Shown piece after piece: positions 17,227 to 26,347 of a DNA stretch of 64,000 bases (position 1 is its first letter; each line of letters starts with the position of its first letter). The DNA lies in NCBI RefSeq assembly GCF_022559625.1, contig NZ_CP042288.1, forward strand, positions 2,242,155 to 2,306,154, in the 5' to 3' direction. The translations under genes were made by a program, and so were the position numbers. The notes under the pieces were generated by a model, which made no database searches, was not told the DNA's origin, and worked only from the letters and a program-made list of their open reading frames with translations. The DNA comes from Aquisalinus flavus (GTDB lineage Bacteria > Pseudomonadota > Alphaproteobacteria > Caulobacterales > Parvularculaceae).

Positions 17227-17951
17227 AAAGACTACACGGAAAGAAGGCGCTTGTCACAGCAGCTGGTCAGGGGATCGGTCGGTCGATTGCCGAACGCCTC
17301 GCCGATGAAGGGGCCGATGTATTGGCAACAGACCTGAAAACGGACCTGTTCAAGGGAGAGAATGCATTCCGCTATACACAGCTCGACGTAACTTCGCAGG
17401 AGCAGATCCGGGAGATTGCAGGCGGTGAAACGTTCGACATTCTCCTGAACTGCGCCGGTTTTGTCGCCAACGGCTCGATACTGGAATGCAGCGAGAGTGA
17501 CTGGGAGTTCTCGCACAAACTCAACGTGACCAGCGCCTTTCAAATGATCAAGGCTGTCCTGCCCGGCATGCTGGATCAGGGAAGCGGTTCTATCGTCAAC
17601 ATTTCATCAGTCGCATCAAGCATCATCGCTGCGCCGAATCGATTTGTCTACGGCGTAACGAAAGCGGCCATTATCGGAATGACGAAATCCGTTGCGGTCG
17701 ATTATGTCGGCAAGGGTATCCGCTGCAACGCAATATGCCCCGGCACCATCCAGAGCCCGTCTCTTGACGATCGCATCAATGCTTTCGACGACCCGGTAAA
17801 GGCACGCGAACAGTTCATTGCGCGTCAGCCCATGGGTCGGCTCGGAAAGCCGGAAGAGATTGCCGCCATGGCAGCCTATCTGGCTGCTGACGAATCTGCA
17901 TTCACAACAGGCGCCATCTTCACGATCGATGGCGGCTGGACAACCGCATAA
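17223..17951 (+). CDS. SDR, probable 2-keto-3-deoxy-L-fuconate dehydrogenase
   Basis: 242-residue classical short-chain dehydrogenase: cofactor motif TAAGQGIGRSIAERL at residues 12-26, NCAG at 76-79, catalytic Ser in NISSVAS and Y-x3-K in YGVTKAAIIG, and a C-terminal FTIDGGWTT. The TAAGQGIGR variant is shared with the KDF-dehydrogenase/DHRS6 branch. It would oxidise 2-keto-3-deoxy-L-fuconate to the 2,4-diketo acid with NAD. The assignment follows from this branch pattern together with flanking lactonase and FAH-type hydrolase. Confidence 0.84.
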   Translation: MKRLHGKKALVTAAGQGIGRSIAERLADEGADVLATDLKTDLFKGENAFRYTQLDVTSQEQIREIAGGETFDILLNCAGFVANGSILECSESDWEFSHKLNVTSAFQMIKAVLPGMLDQGSGSIVNISSVASSIIAAPNRFVYGVTKAAIIGMTKSVAVDYVGKGIRCNAICPGTIQSPSLDDRINAFDDPVKAREQFIARQPMGRLGKPEEIAAMAAYLAADESAFTTGAIFTIDGGWTTA

Positions 17952-17962
17952 GGAGTACTCAT

Positions 17963-18814
17963 ATGAAATTTTCAAGACTGGGCCGACCGGGCAAGGAAAA
18001 ACCATGCATCCTTGATGCCAACGGCACTTGGCGAAACCTGTCTGGCCTGATTGACGATATATCCGGTGAGGCTCTGGAACCCGACGCGCTTTCCCGTATC
18101 GGTGCCGCCGATCTGGCAAGTCTGCCTGCGATCCATAATGTTGATCGTTATGCGCCAGCAGTCGCGGGTGTTGGAAAATTCATCTGTATAGGCCTGAACT
18201 ACGCCAGGCACGCTGCCGAAAGTGGCATGGACCTGCCCAAGGAACCGGTCATGTTCATGAAGGCGACATCCAGTATCATTGGCGCGAATGATCAGGTCGT
18301 GATCCCGAGAAACTCGAAAAAGTCAGACTGGGAAGTCGAGCTGGGCGTGGTTATCGGGCGTCCGGCCAAGCATGTCAGCGAGGCAGAGGCGCTGGATCAT
18401 GTCGCCGGCTATCTGGTGGTCAACGACCTTTCCGAACGCGAATTCCAGCTTGAACGCGGCGGCCAGTGGGTCAAGGGCAAGAGCTGCGACACGTTCGGCC
18501 CGATCGGTCCCTGGCTCGTAACCAAGGACGAGATCCCCGACCCGCAGGCACTCGGGCTTTGGCTCGAAGTCAACGGCAAACGCTACCAGGAAAGCAATAC
18601 GAGTGACATGGTCTTCGGTGTCGCTCACTTGATCAGCTATTTGAGCGATTTCATGACATTGCAGCCTGGCGATATCATCTCCACGGGTACCCCGTTCGGT
18701 GTCGGCCTGGGCCTGGACCCGCCGGTCTATCTGAAAGAGGGCGATGTGATGGAACTGGGTATTGATGGTCTCGGCCAGCAACGCCAGGAAGTGGTCGCCT
18801 GGCAGGACGCGTAA
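17963..18814 (+). CDS. FAH-family hydrolase, probable 2,4-diketo-3-deoxy-L-fuconate hydrolase
   Basis: 283 residues with the fumarylacetoacetate hydrolase fold. Metal ligands are visible in DWEVELGVVIG (Glu-x-Glu) and VVNDLSERE (Asp), and the family signatures GLNYARHAAE and ISTGTPFGVGLG are present. In the L-fucose route this family cleaves 2,4-diketo-3-deoxy-L-fuconate into pyruvate and L-lactate. Last gene of the rightward operon: start 11 bases after the SDR stop (AAGGAG upstream), followed by a strong terminator. Confidence 0.86.
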   Translation: MKFSRLGRPGKEKPCILDANGTWRNLSGLIDDISGEALEPDALSRIGAADLASLPAIHNVDRYAPAVAGVGKFICIGLNYARHAAESGMDLPKEPVMFMKATSSIIGANDQVVIPRNSKKSDWEVELGVVIGRPAKHVSEAEALDHVAGYLVVNDLSEREFQLERGGQWVKGKSCDTFGPIGPWLVTKDEIPDPQALGLWLEVNGKRYQESNTSDMVFGVAHLISYLSDFMTLQPGDIISTGTPFGVGLGLDPPVYLKEGDVMELGIDGLGQQRQEVVAWQDA

Positions 18815-18852
18815 CCGGCATTCAGCATCCGGACGGATTTACTAGGATTGAA

Positions 18853-18886
18853 GGCCGTGCAGATATACTCTGCACGGCCTTTCTTC
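18853..18886 (+). terminator. rho-independent terminator of the rightward fucose operon
   Basis: Perfect 11-base stem GGCCGTGCAGA (18853-18863) with TCTGCACGGCC (18869-18879), a 5-base loop and a T-rich tail TTTCTTC. It stands between convergent genes, so it may also help stop the leftward sulfatase transcript. Confidence 0.88.
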
Positions 18887-18906
18887 TTTCATCGGAATGC
18901 CGGTGA

Positions 18907-20778
18907 TCAGTCCACCTTCGTCACATAGACATACATGGCCGGCAGGGGATTATCGCCGTCGGGTGTATCCGCGAACCAGGTCAGCATGCGCGCATCCCCC
19001 GCATTCAGGTCGACAGTGAAGCGCGCACTGGACGCATGGCCATGGACCGGCACAACATGGCGCTGTCCATCGACTTCGAGGATGGCATGGTCCTTACCGG
19101 CCGGCATTGCGGCCGGTGCGTCATGGACAAAGACTTCGATCTCATAGCTGCCGGGGGTTTCGACTGTCAGATACCATGGTAATGGCGGGAATTCTTCCTC
19201 GCGCTGCAACCAGCTTTCATAACCGATTTCCGCTGCTGGTGGCTGGAAACCGGGAAACCATGGCACAGCATCCGTCGATGGCGCTTCCATCCAGTCCATC
19301 GCAGTCAGGCGCACTGTGCCGACACCAGGCGTTCCGACAGGCAAGCGCTGGGTCGGAAAGCCGGTGGCGGCTGCGTCATCCCACCAGGTCTCGATAACGG
19401 CACGCATTTCCGCAATAACTTCAGGATGAGCGGAGGCTACGTCCGATTGCTGGGCCGGGTCTTCGGCAATGGCGAAAAGCGCCTCGGAACCGGTTGGCTC
19501 ATTGGCGACATAGCGCCAGTCTTCAGTAAGGACAGCCACTGGCCTGCCCGGATCAGGATCGAAGACACGCTGGTTCGTGACCACAATCGCACGCTCTCCT
19601 ACAGCTTCTGCTTCGCCCCGCAGCACAGGCGCAAGAGATACGCCATCAATATCCATGCCGGATACCTCTAAGCCAGCGAGCTCGAGAAGAGTCGGGTAAA
19701 GATCATAATGGGCGGACAAGACATCGATATCGCGCCCCCCCTCGATACCGGGACCGGAGATCAGTAGCGGCACCCGATGCCCGCCTTCATAAACAGAGGC
19801 CTTGTAGCCACGCATCCCGGCGTTGGGCTGCCAGCCGGAATCGCCAGCAAGCTGTATACTGACAGTTTCCGGGTTCCCCTGATAATAGGTTTCATTGAAG
19901 TGGAAGGCAGAACCATTGTCGGTCATAAAAATGAATACAACGTCGCGACCGTCTTCCAGCTTCAGGAGATACTCGCGCAAGGCGCCGACACGATCGTCAA
20001 TATGGGTGATCATGGCATAGAATTTCGCCATCGGTGCGGGCAGGCCGGCTTCAAGATATGGCGCGATATACTCATCGGGTGCCCGCCACGGCCGATGAGG
20101 CGCGTTCAGGGAGAGATAGGTGAATGACGGGCGCCCTTCTTCAGCCGCGCCGGTAATGAATTTCTCGGCCTCATCGAACCAGACATCGGTGGAATTACCA
20201 GTAAACCCAACCGGCTCCGAATTTACAAAATAGGTATCGTCAAACTGGGTGTTGCCCCAATAATCAGGTGTTTGGCCGACCCCGCCACCACCATGGATGA
20301 CAGTATGTTCAAAGCCCTGATCTTCCGGACGGAAGGGATAGTTGTCGCCAAGATGCCACTTGCCGAAAATGCCGGTGGCATATCCGGCCCCCTGTAAGAC
20401 TTCTGCAATCGTCACCTGCTCTGTTGGCAGCAGCGAACGCCCCATGATCGTATGCCATACGCCAGCACGAAGGGAGTTCTGCCCCGTCATGAGCGCAGCT
20501 CTGGTCGGTGAGCATGTGGGATCGACGTGGAAATCGGTGAAGCGCGCGGACTCACCGGCCAAGGCATCGATATGCGGGGTACGGATCAGCGGATTGCCGG
20601 TATAGCCAACATCGCCATAGCCCTGATCATCCGTCATGATCAGAACAACGTGCGGCGCTTCCCCGGCGTTCTCGCTAGTTTGCGCTGAGATCGCATCTGC
20701 CGGCTGTTCGGATGCTGCGCAGGCACTGATGACAAGGCCGAACGTGAAAGCGGTGATTTTTTTCATAAGGTCAGTCAT
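18907..20778 (-). CDS. S1-family sulfatase A, predicted lipoprotein
   Basis: About 623 residues. The sulfatase signature is canonical: VVLIMTDDQGYGDVGY gives the metal-binding Asp pair and DPTCSPTRAALMTGQ gives C-x-P-x-R, so Cys is the formylglycine precursor. FGKWHLG and FMTDNGS supply further active-site residues. The start ATG overlaps the fucosidase stop as ATGACTGA; a second ATG at 20766 is possible. The lipobox (GLVISAC) places it in the envelope. The C-terminal 150 residues look like an added beta-sandwich (ETPGSYEIEVFVHDAP). Probably removes sulfate esters from fucose-containing glycan. It is longer than the other sulfatases here. Confidence 0.88.
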   Translation of the reverse strand: MTDLMKKITAFTFGLVISACAASEQPADAISAQTSENAGEAPHVVLIMTDDQGYGDVGYTGNPLIRTPHIDALAGESARFTDFHVDPTCSPTRAALMTGQNSLRAGVWHTIMGRSLLPTEQVTIAEVLQGAGYATGIFGKWHLGDNYPFRPEDQGFEHTVIHGGGGVGQTPDYWGNTQFDDTYFVNSEPVGFTGNSTDVWFDEAEKFITGAAEEGRPSFTYLSLNAPHRPWRAPDEYIAPYLEAGLPAPMAKFYAMITHIDDRVGALREYLLKLEDGRDVVFIFMTDNGSAFHFNETYYQGNPETVSIQLAGDSGWQPNAGMRGYKASVYEGGHRVPLLISGPGIEGGRDIDVLSAHYDLYPTLLELAGLEVSGMDIDGVSLAPVLRGEAEAVGERAIVVTNQRVFDPDPGRPVAVLTEDWRYVANEPTGSEALFAIAEDPAQQSDVASAHPEVIAEMRAVIETWWDDAAATGFPTQRLPVGTPGVGTVRLTAMDWMEAPSTDAVPWFPGFQPPAAEIGYESWLQREEEFPPLPWYLTVETPGSYEIEVFVHDAPAAMPAGKDHAILEVDGQRHVVPVHGHASSARFTVDLNAGDARMLTWFADTPDGDNPLPAMYVYVTKVD

Positions 20779-22576
20779 GTGGCAATATCTCAATCTGGCG
20801 GAACTTCATCAACTCTGTGCCGACCTGTGCCGGGCGCAGAACGATCGAGTAGTCCCCTGGTTCGGTGAACTCAATCGTGCCGATATGATGCGAAAAGGTT
20901 GCGACCGGCCTGTCGAACTCGAATTCTCCTGTCTCCAGGACACGGAATATCCTGCTTTGACCCGCAACCTCGACGACCCCCTCCTGACCGGCCTCGCTTG
21001 CATCAGCGGAATATCTGACCGTCACGGTGTACTGGCCTGGATCAAGGACACGGAGCTGCCAGCTGAGAGTGTCATCAGGCTCTCGGATCCCCTTGACGGA
21101 CGGGAAATGTTTCCATTCACCGAAATTATGCCAGTAGCGGCGATCCTCTAGTTCTACATTGCCGCCAAATGTTGCCATTTCGGGTTCAAGTTCGGTCGCT
21201 TCATATTCACTCGAGACAGTGATGATGCGGCGCTCCTCGATCGATGCCGTGTCCAGCAGGCCATCATTATGGTAAAGTGCAACAACGCTATTGCGTGAAT
21301 CGGGCATGTCATCGGGCAGTCCGATCTTAAGCCCACCCTCCACAGTAGTGACGCTCAGACGCTTGCCAGTCGCCAGCAACTTCGCCTGGCGAATGTTCAG
21401 ATCACCCGAGGGCAAGAAGATCTCCCGGCTCGCGGGCGCTTCCAGGACGTGCAGGTAAACCGCTCCATCGCGCTGGGTTACGGTACCCCAGGGAACCGGG
21501 GCAAAGGGCGATGCGGAGGTGCCATAGATACTCTCGCCGTTGACATCCATCCATTTACCGATTTCGCGAAAGCGATTGACCGAGGCCTCAGGGATCTTCC
21601 CATTGCCGTCAGGGCCGACATTGAGAAGAAAATTCCCGCCCTTGGAGGCAACGTCGGCAAGGATATGCAGTAACTCGGTCGTCGATTTGAAATTGGTATC
21701 GAGGGCTGTATACCCCCAACTCTCATTATGCGGAAAGATGGCCTCGAATGGTCTGGACGATTCGTGAACAACGGGAATTTCGCTATCCCTGTAGTTCTGA
21801 TAGTCCCCCAGACCGTGACCAATGCGACTCGAGATCAGGGTATCCGGCTGTCGTTCGCGAACAAAATCGACAAACTGCCGGGCGCTTTCAAGCGTAGAGT
21901 CGCCCGGCGTATCGAACCAGATCAGGGCGACATCGCCATAGTTTGTCAAAAGCTCATCGAGCTGGGGGATCGCCTTCTCCTGCTGGTATACGGAAAAATC
22001 CTTTCCTGCAGGGTCATACTCCCACTCATTGCCCCCGCCATCCGGATGCTCCCAATCCTGAAACTGGGAATAGTAGAAGCCCAGCCTGATACCTTCCTTC
22101 TCGGCCGCGATGGACAGCTCTTTCATCGGGTCCCGACCGAATGGGGCGCCGTCAGTGACGTCATAGTCGCTGAAGTCAGTGTCGAACATCGCAACGCCAT
22201 CATGATGCTTGGCGGTGACGACGATGTATTTCGCACCGGCTTCCTTCGCAAGAGAAACCCACTCGTCAGCATCAAATCCCTGTGGATCGAACGTATCGAG
22301 AAGACCCAGATAGTCTTCGCGGGATGCTTCGGAGCGGCGCCAGAGCCATTCGGTAATACCGTAATAATTTTCGCCCCGCCACTGACCGCCCGTCTGTGAG
22401 GACACACCCCAGTGAACGAACATGCCGAACTTCGCATCGCGAAACCATTCCACACTCGGTCCGTCCGAGTCATTTTGGACAATAGAAACGTCTCCGTCCT
22501 CCGGCGCCTGCGCCAAGACGACCGTTGTCGGCAGCAGTGACAGTACCAGTACCGAAATTACATTTTTGAGTTTCAT
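20771..22576 (-). CDS. GH29 alpha-L-fucosidase 1, secreted
   Basis: 601 residues with a Sec signal (VISVLVLSLLPTTVVLAQ). The GH29 barrel is clear: MFVHWGVSSQTGGQWRGE, GAKYIVVTAKHHDGVAMFDT and the nucleophile Asp in DVALIWFDTPGD. NFLLNVGPDGNGKIPE is another family landmark. After the barrel come a beta-sandwich and a second small beta domain with TVRYSADASEAGQEGVVEVA. Releases terminal alpha-L-fucose in the periplasm. The same architecture occurs in the gene at 37169. It begins 36 bases after the GHL15-like gene and overlaps sulfatase A by 8 bases. Confidence 0.92.
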   Translation of the reverse strand: MKLKNVISVLVLSLLPTTVVLAQAPEDGDVSIVQNDSDGPSVEWFRDAKFGMFVHWGVSSQTGGQWRGENYYGITEWLWRRSEASREDYLGLLDTFDPQGFDADEWVSLAKEAGAKYIVVTAKHHDGVAMFDTDFSDYDVTDGAPFGRDPMKELSIAAEKEGIRLGFYYSQFQDWEHPDGGGNEWEYDPAGKDFSVYQQEKAIPQLDELLTNYGDVALIWFDTPGDSTLESARQFVDFVRERQPDTLISSRIGHGLGDYQNYRDSEIPVVHESSRPFEAIFPHNESWGYTALDTNFKSTTELLHILADVASKGGNFLLNVGPDGNGKIPEASVNRFREIGKWMDVNGESIYGTSASPFAPVPWGTVTQRDGAVYLHVLEAPASREIFLPSGDLNIRQAKLLATGKRLSVTTVEGGLKIGLPDDMPDSRNSVVALYHNDGLLDTASIEERRIITVSSEYEATELEPEMATFGGNVELEDRRYWHNFGEWKHFPSVKGIREPDDTLSWQLRVLDPGQYTVTVRYSADASEAGQEGVVEVAGQSRIFRVLETGEFEFDRPVATFSHHIGTIEFTEPGDYSIVLRPAQVGTELMKFRQIEILPHD

Positions 22577-22612
22577 GACATCCCTTATTTTTTAGAGTAA
22601 TTGGTCGTATTC

Positions 22613-23767
22613 TTACTCACTACCACGCCATCTGACCTGACCCGAACGGGCATCGATATCGAGAATTACCGACGCGTGTTCGTATTCACGCCTGAAGGTC
22701 AGGCCTGTGCGCTTCGCTGGTCCAAGAGGTTTGCCCAACGGCTTGTCAAATTCCGGATACCAGTCGAGATTACCGTGTTCGGCGCGATACCCCCAGCTGT
22801 AGTTGAAATAGGAGTACTCATTGGCGATGATCAGAAACGCCGCCAACGGATAGTCTATCCGCTCCCTTGCCAAGGCGTACAGCTCTTCATGAGGCGTATC
22901 CCGGATAGAGTCGTCGAGCCATGTGAATCCCGGGAACGCTTTCAAAATGACGATCTTGCCCTGCTCGCCGGTTGCAATCATCCGCTGGATGTCCTGAAGT
23001 ACCTGCTCTGTAGCCGTACTCTGAAACAGGTCGAAATGCTCTACGATCACCCCGTCAGTGTGTTCAAGATACTTCAGGCCGCCATGGTCCCAGCCATTCG
23101 CTACAGAGCGAATACCATTATAGATAACCAGCTCGTCGGAACCGATTTTTTGCCTGAGCTTGTGCAGCGCAGGATTAATGGCCGCCTCGATCTGCGCAGC
23201 CTTGTCAGCGCCCCACATGTCGCTCGCCAGCTCAGCCTTCAGCGCGATCTGAGGCAAGGCATCGACAAAGATCCCGTCAAACTCATCCGTAGCAAGCATT
23301 TCTGCAGCGGCCTCGATCCACCAATCCTGCCAGTCGGGACTTGAAACATCATAGCGCCGCAACTTGTCCGATTTCAGGGAAAGATTGCCTTGTGTGTCAT
23401 GCAGGAAATATTTGGGCTCGGTGCCCCGGTCTGCAGAGGCCTTGTACCCCGGATAGTCCAGCAAGAAGTTCCAGTAATAGAGAACTTTCAAGTCCGGATT
23501 GACTGCCTTCAAACGCGCAGCCTCTGCTCGCGCTGCGGATTCATTGTCCGGGTAGTGATCAAGCGCGTGCATTTTCTCCAGGGTGACGAAATGAAAGTTT
23601 GAGGCGAGAAAGGCAACCTCCTCTTCGCTCAGCCCGTCATTATCACCGAGATGTGCATATAATGGTACCGTCTCCCAAGAGAATGTCGGCTGGGCGGACG
23701 CACCTGAAAAATATGCTTGCGCAACCGATGCGACCATCATTGCCGACAGAAAAAAGCGCGAGAGCAT
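22613..23767 (-). CDS. putative secreted glycoside hydrolase, GHL15-like barrel
   Basis: 384 residues with an N-terminal signal ending around FSGASAQ. The body reads as a TIM barrel: VTLEKMHALDHYP, DLKVLYYWNF, FDGIFVDALPQI (likely catalytic or substrate Asp at a strand end), ELVIYNGIRS and DGVIVEHFDLF. This recalls the hypothetical glycosyl hydrolase family 15 group (GHL15), whose activity is not established to my knowledge. First gene of a leftward run with GH29 and sulfatase A, and divergent from the IclR regulator. Confidence 0.6.
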   Translation of the reverse strand: MLSRFFLSAMMVASVAQAYFSGASAQPTFSWETVPLYAHLGDNDGLSEEEVAFLASNFHFVTLEKMHALDHYPDNESAARAEAARLKAVNPDLKVLYYWNFLLDYPGYKASADRGTEPKYFLHDTQGNLSLKSDKLRRYDVSSPDWQDWWIEAAAEMLATDEFDGIFVDALPQIALKAELASDMWGADKAAQIEAAINPALHKLRQKIGSDELVIYNGIRSVANGWDHGGLKYLEHTDGVIVEHFDLFQSTATEQVLQDIQRMIATGEQGKIVILKAFPGFTWLDDSIRDTPHEELYALARERIDYPLAAFLIIANEYSYFNYSWGYRAEHGNLDWYPEFDKPLGKPLGPAKRTGLTFRREYEHASVILDIDARSGQVRWRGSE

Positions 23768-23798
23768 AGTCGACCCTATTCTGTTTCATTTTTCTTAC

Positions 23799-23843
23799 GT
23801 TGTTTTGTATTTAAAACAACCACAAGATCTTGTCCGTGACAAG
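23799..23843. promoter_or_regulatory. nested palindromes between GHL15-like gene and the IclR regulator gene
   Basis: Three perfect inverted repeats follow each other: GTTGTTTT/AAAACAAC with a 6-base centre (23799-23820), ACAAGATCTTGT (23822-23833) and CTTGTC-CGT-GACAAG (23829-23843). They occupy the divergent promoter region 32 bases from the leftward start and 74 from the rightward start. They are candidates for an autoregulatory operator; they do not match the GAAAC-type sites elsewhere. Confidence 0.5.
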
Positions 23844-23916
23844 GTCCATTTGCAAAAATTCTGACGCACGCTAAACAGAGAACCTTCGCATTCCAGAATG
23901 AAATGGCACGCAAACG

Positions 23917-24693
23917 ATGACCGAATCAAAGGGTACACAGAAACCCCGTTACAAAGCTCCCGCTCTAGCAAAAGGGTTGGAAATTCTCGAACTGCTTGCC
24001 TCAGCCCCTCGACCGTTCACCTTGAGCGGTATCTCAGAACGAATAGAGCGGTCCCGTAGCGAGATATTCCGGATGGTCCAGGACCTCGAGACCCTGGGCT
24101 ATATCCGCCGCAGCGCTTCCGATGATGGCTACGAAATAACCAACAAGCTCTTCACACTTGGGCTAGAACAACCACCAGTCACGACCCTGCTGGAAGCGGC
24201 TCTGCCCGAAATGCGCCGTTTTGTGTTGATCGCCAACCAATCGTGCCACCTCGCCATTCCATTTGACGGCGAGATTGTCGTGATCGCCAGGATCGAGGGC
24301 ACAGGCCCGGTCAACTTCGCCGTCCGTGTCGGTCACCGGCAGGCAATGCATCATTCCAATTCCGGCATCATTCTGTACGCCCACCAACCTGCCGACGTAC
24401 AGAAGGCCTGGGTCAAGGAGATGGAAAACCTGAAGCCCCGCCTCAACCGCAAATCCCTGGCCGCCAAGGCGGAGCAGGCAAGAAAGCAAGGATATCTGGC
24501 CCGCGAAAGTAATTTCATTCGTGGCGTTACAGACCTTGGCGCGCCTATCATGCGCGGCGGGCGCGCAATAGCGTCCTTGACGTCTCCCTGCGTATCTCGG
24601 ATCGACGCGGGGGACGACGTCGGACTTCCGATTGAATTGATCATCGAATGCGCCGGCGCGATTTCCCGGGAAGTTTCTGCGGCCTCCGGGTAA
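23917..24693 (+). CDS. IclR-family transcriptional regulator
   Basis: 258 residues. The N-terminal winged helix (ALAKGLEILELLASAPRPFT then RSRSEIFRMVQDLETLGYI) and the C-terminal IclR effector domain (HLAIPFDGEIVVIARIEGTG, SNSGIILYAHQ, GYLARESNFIRGVTDLGAPI) are both complete. The only regulator within the polysaccharide locus, it is the natural candidate to read the GAAAC-type sites at 15294, 35283 and 43440. The effector may be a fucose-route intermediate such as a 2-keto-3-deoxy sugar acid, as for KdgR; this is inference. The Campylobacter fucose locus also has an IclR-type regulator. Confidence 0.9.
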   Translation: MTESKGTQKPRYKAPALAKGLEILELLASAPRPFTLSGISERIERSRSEIFRMVQDLETLGYIRRSASDDGYEITNKLFTLGLEQPPVTTLLEAALPEMRRFVLIANQSCHLAIPFDGEIVVIARIEGTGPVNFAVRVGHRQAMHHSNSGIILYAHQPADVQKAWVKEMENLKPRLNRKSLAAKAEQARKQGYLARESNFIRGVTDLGAPIMRGGRAIASLTSPCVSRIDAGDDVGLPIELIIECAGAISREVSAASG

Positions 24694-24820
24694 GCAATCG
24701 AGTCTTGCCACATCATACTGGTCGCCGAACTCGGAGGTTGTGCTTTTAGAGCAGATCAGTATGGTATCACCAAGGAAACAGGCGCTCAAATACGAAGCAA
24801 GCTTGTTCGAGGAGGATACC

Positions 24821-26287
24821 ATGTCTTTCAGACTTCTTGGTGGGGTGATTTTTCTGGCCATGGCGATGCCGCTTCCCGCAGCGCAGGCCAGCGACAATAA
24901 GCTACCCAACATCGTCTATATCCTGACTGATGATCAAGGATGGGGTGATCTCGCGGCCTACGGTCACGACCGCGTAAAGACCCCCCACCTCGACGCCCTC
25001 GCCAGGGAGGGCATGCTGTTTACACAATTCTACGCCGGCTCACCGGTCTGCTCGCCAAGTCGGGCGTCAATTCTCTCGGGCCGTTTCGCACCTGAGACCG
25101 GCATCCATTATGCGATCGGGGGTCCGGGAGGCGCGTTCCTGAATTCCCGACCCTGGTTCGACGCTGACCAGACTACTCTGTATGACGTCTTCCGTGACGC
25201 TGGATATACGGTCGGCCATTTCGGCAAATGGCATCTCGGCGGAAAAGTCGATGCTGGCACAGCCCCGCCGCCGGAAGCCTATGGCATTGATGTCAGCGCC
25301 ACGACGAACAGCACCGGAGCACCATTGCGTCGCGGGGCGGCAATAGTCGTCGAAGACACGTTGGGCGATGTTGATACTCCGAACAAGCTGCCACGTTCGG
25401 ATTCTACACAAGTCATTGTTGAAAACTCGATTGATTTTATCGCAGCCAACAAGGAAGGACCGTTCTTCGTTTCTCTATGGACACTGGAACCGCATTCGGT
25501 TCTTGATCCGACTCCGGAACAAATGGAGCCCTATCTTTATTATACCCACCCGAATGTTGTCGATCGCCTGAAAAGTTCCGAAACGGTTTACTATGCGAGC
25601 CTGACGAATATCGATACCCAGATAGGCAAGCTGTTTGATTATCTGGAGGCGGAAGGCCTTGAGGACAACACGATAGTCGTTTTCACCAGTGATAACGGCC
25701 CCTCGCCGCTCTGGTCCCTGGGCACCGGGCATGCTGGTGCCGGCCAGGCAGGACCGTTTCGGGGCACCAAGGGTTCGCTGTATGAAGGTGGTATTCGGGT
25801 CCCGTTCATTGTGCGCTGGCCTGGGCAGGTTCCGGCGGACACAATCAATGTCGAAACCGTCCTCAGCAGTATCGACATGATGGCAACCCTGACAGGCTTG
25901 GCGGGTCTGAATGCACAATTGCCCGCCAATGATGGCGAGGATCTCAGTGCTGCACTTCGAACCGGTACTGGCGAGCGCTCTTCTCCGCTGTTCTGGGAAT
26001 ATCGCGCCGGCAGTTGGGGCCGTGATATCCAGAGATCACCACGCCTTGCGATGCGGGATGGCGACTGGAAACTCTTGATGAATCCGGATGGCAGCCGCGT
26101 CGAACTCTACAATCTGGCCCGGTACCCGGATGAGACCGGCAATGTCGCGGACTATGAAACTGCCCGGCTGGAAATCATGACGCAGCAGCTGATGGGTTGG
26201 TATAACTCCAAAGTGCCGGATCACGACAAGGCAATGCCCCACACCGGCAAGAAGTCCTGGCGATCGCCGCCGCTCTCAGTTGAATAG
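24821..26287 (+). CDS. S1-family sulfatase B, secreted
   Basis: About 488 residues from the ATG at 24821, which has GAGGAGG 6 bases upstream and puts a Sec signal at the front (FLAMAMPLPAAQA). Signature residues: VYILTDDQGWGDLAA, GSPVCSPSRASILSG with Cys as formylglycine precursor, HFGKWHLGG, and VVFTSDNGPSP. Probably exported and matured by the FGE of this locus. It follows the IclR gene by 127 bases in the same direction and precedes sulfatase C by 60. The target sulfate position cannot be read from sequence. Confidence 0.9.
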   Translation: MSFRLLGGVIFLAMAMPLPAAQASDNKLPNIVYILTDDQGWGDLAAYGHDRVKTPHLDALAREGMLFTQFYAGSPVCSPSRASILSGRFAPETGIHYAIGGPGGAFLNSRPWFDADQTTLYDVFRDAGYTVGHFGKWHLGGKVDAGTAPPPEAYGIDVSATTNSTGAPLRRGAAIVVEDTLGDVDTPNKLPRSDSTQVIVENSIDFIAANKEGPFFVSLWTLEPHSVLDPTPEQMEPYLYYTHPNVVDRLKSSETVYYASLTNIDTQIGKLFDYLEAEGLEDNTIVVFTSDNGPSPLWSLGTGHAGAGQAGPFRGTKGSLYEGGIRVPFIVRWPGQVPADTINVETVLSSIDMMATLTGLAGLNAQLPANDGEDLSAALRTGTGERSSPLFWEYRAGSWGRDIQRSPRLAMRDGDWKLLMNPDGSRVELYNLARYPDETGNVADYETARLEIMTQQLMGWYNSKVPDHDKAMPHTGKKSWRSPPLSVE

Positions 26288-26347
26288 GCCGGAACCAGCC
26301 GCACTGGTTCGCAGAGCGCTGAAGAAATGGAGGGAGTGACGGAAACC

